From the NCBI GenBank assembly GCA_001563325.1, contig LRSK01000165.1, positions 1 through 5,209 of the forward strand: a stretch of DNA of 5,209 nt, in the 5' to 3' direction. Positions within the stretch are counted from its first letter, which is position 1, and every line of letters starts with the position of its first letter. The DNA is from Candidatus Thorarchaeota archaeon SMTZ1-83. Its GTDB lineage: Archaea; Asgardarchaeota; Thorarchaeia; Thorarchaeales; Thorarchaeaceae. The position numbers and the translations under genes were made by a program. Shown in pieces: positions 5,200 to 5,209 of this stretch. Below the pieces are notes generated by a model. It searched no databases. It was not told the DNA's origin and saw only the letters and a list, made by a program, of their open reading frames with translations.

Positions 5200-5209
5200 G
5201 TGAGAGTGA

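Noticed and set aside
1..5209. CRISPR array, insertion sequence or defence system
   Set aside because: I see no regularly spaced repeats, transposase, terminal repeats, nuclease-effector genes or toxin-antitoxin pair; UvrC is a housekeeping repair nuclease.

Overview
The window looks archaeal. Candidate promoters have the archaeal form: an A/T-rich TATA-like box about 25 bases before the expected RNA start, with no bacterial -35/-10 pair. The clearest are GTTTATTA near 4132 and TTTAAAT near 5193. Ribosome binding sites are GGAGG or GGTGA. Arginine is often AGA or AGG, and two of the five genes appear to start at TTG. The moderate GC content, a complete bacterial-type UvrC and an APC permease would suit an Asgard (for example Thorarchaeota-like) or Thermoplasmata-like lineage. 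That placement is a guess, because no marker gene is present.

Layout: (1) Bases 1-136 hold a nested inverted repeat at the left edge and a candidate promoter. (2) Bases 137-592 encode a small TPR protein with a C-terminal four-cysteine cluster. (3) Bases 593-686 are a short spacer with two inverted repeats. (4) Bases 687-2492 encode full-length UvrC, the dual-incision nuclease of nucleotide excision repair, with every expected domain and catalytic residue. (5) Bases 2512-3999 on the minus strand encode an APC-family amino-acid permease, convergent with uvrC and separated from it by 19 bases. (6) Bases 4000-4187 are a divergent promoter region. (7) Bases 4188-4820 and 5124 form a two-gene plus-strand unit: a six-helix membrane protein of no recognised function, overlapped by 11 bases by a one-domain winged-helix regulator. 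(8) Bases 5125-5209 hold a possible terminator and a TATA-like box for a gene beyond the window.

The most interesting part is region 6 plus 7. Between the TATA-like box and the start codon of the membrane-protein gene lie two near-identical 12-base palindromes (CAAAGWACTTTG), 17 bases apart centre to centre. This is where an archaeal repressor would sit to block RNA polymerase. The operon ends with a small winged-helix DNA-binding protein. The simplest model is an autoregulated pair in which the regulator controls its own operon and the membrane protein is its partner or its regulated output. The other genes are recognisable: DNA repair (UvrC), amino-acid uptake or exchange (permease), and a probable protein-interaction module (TPR protein).
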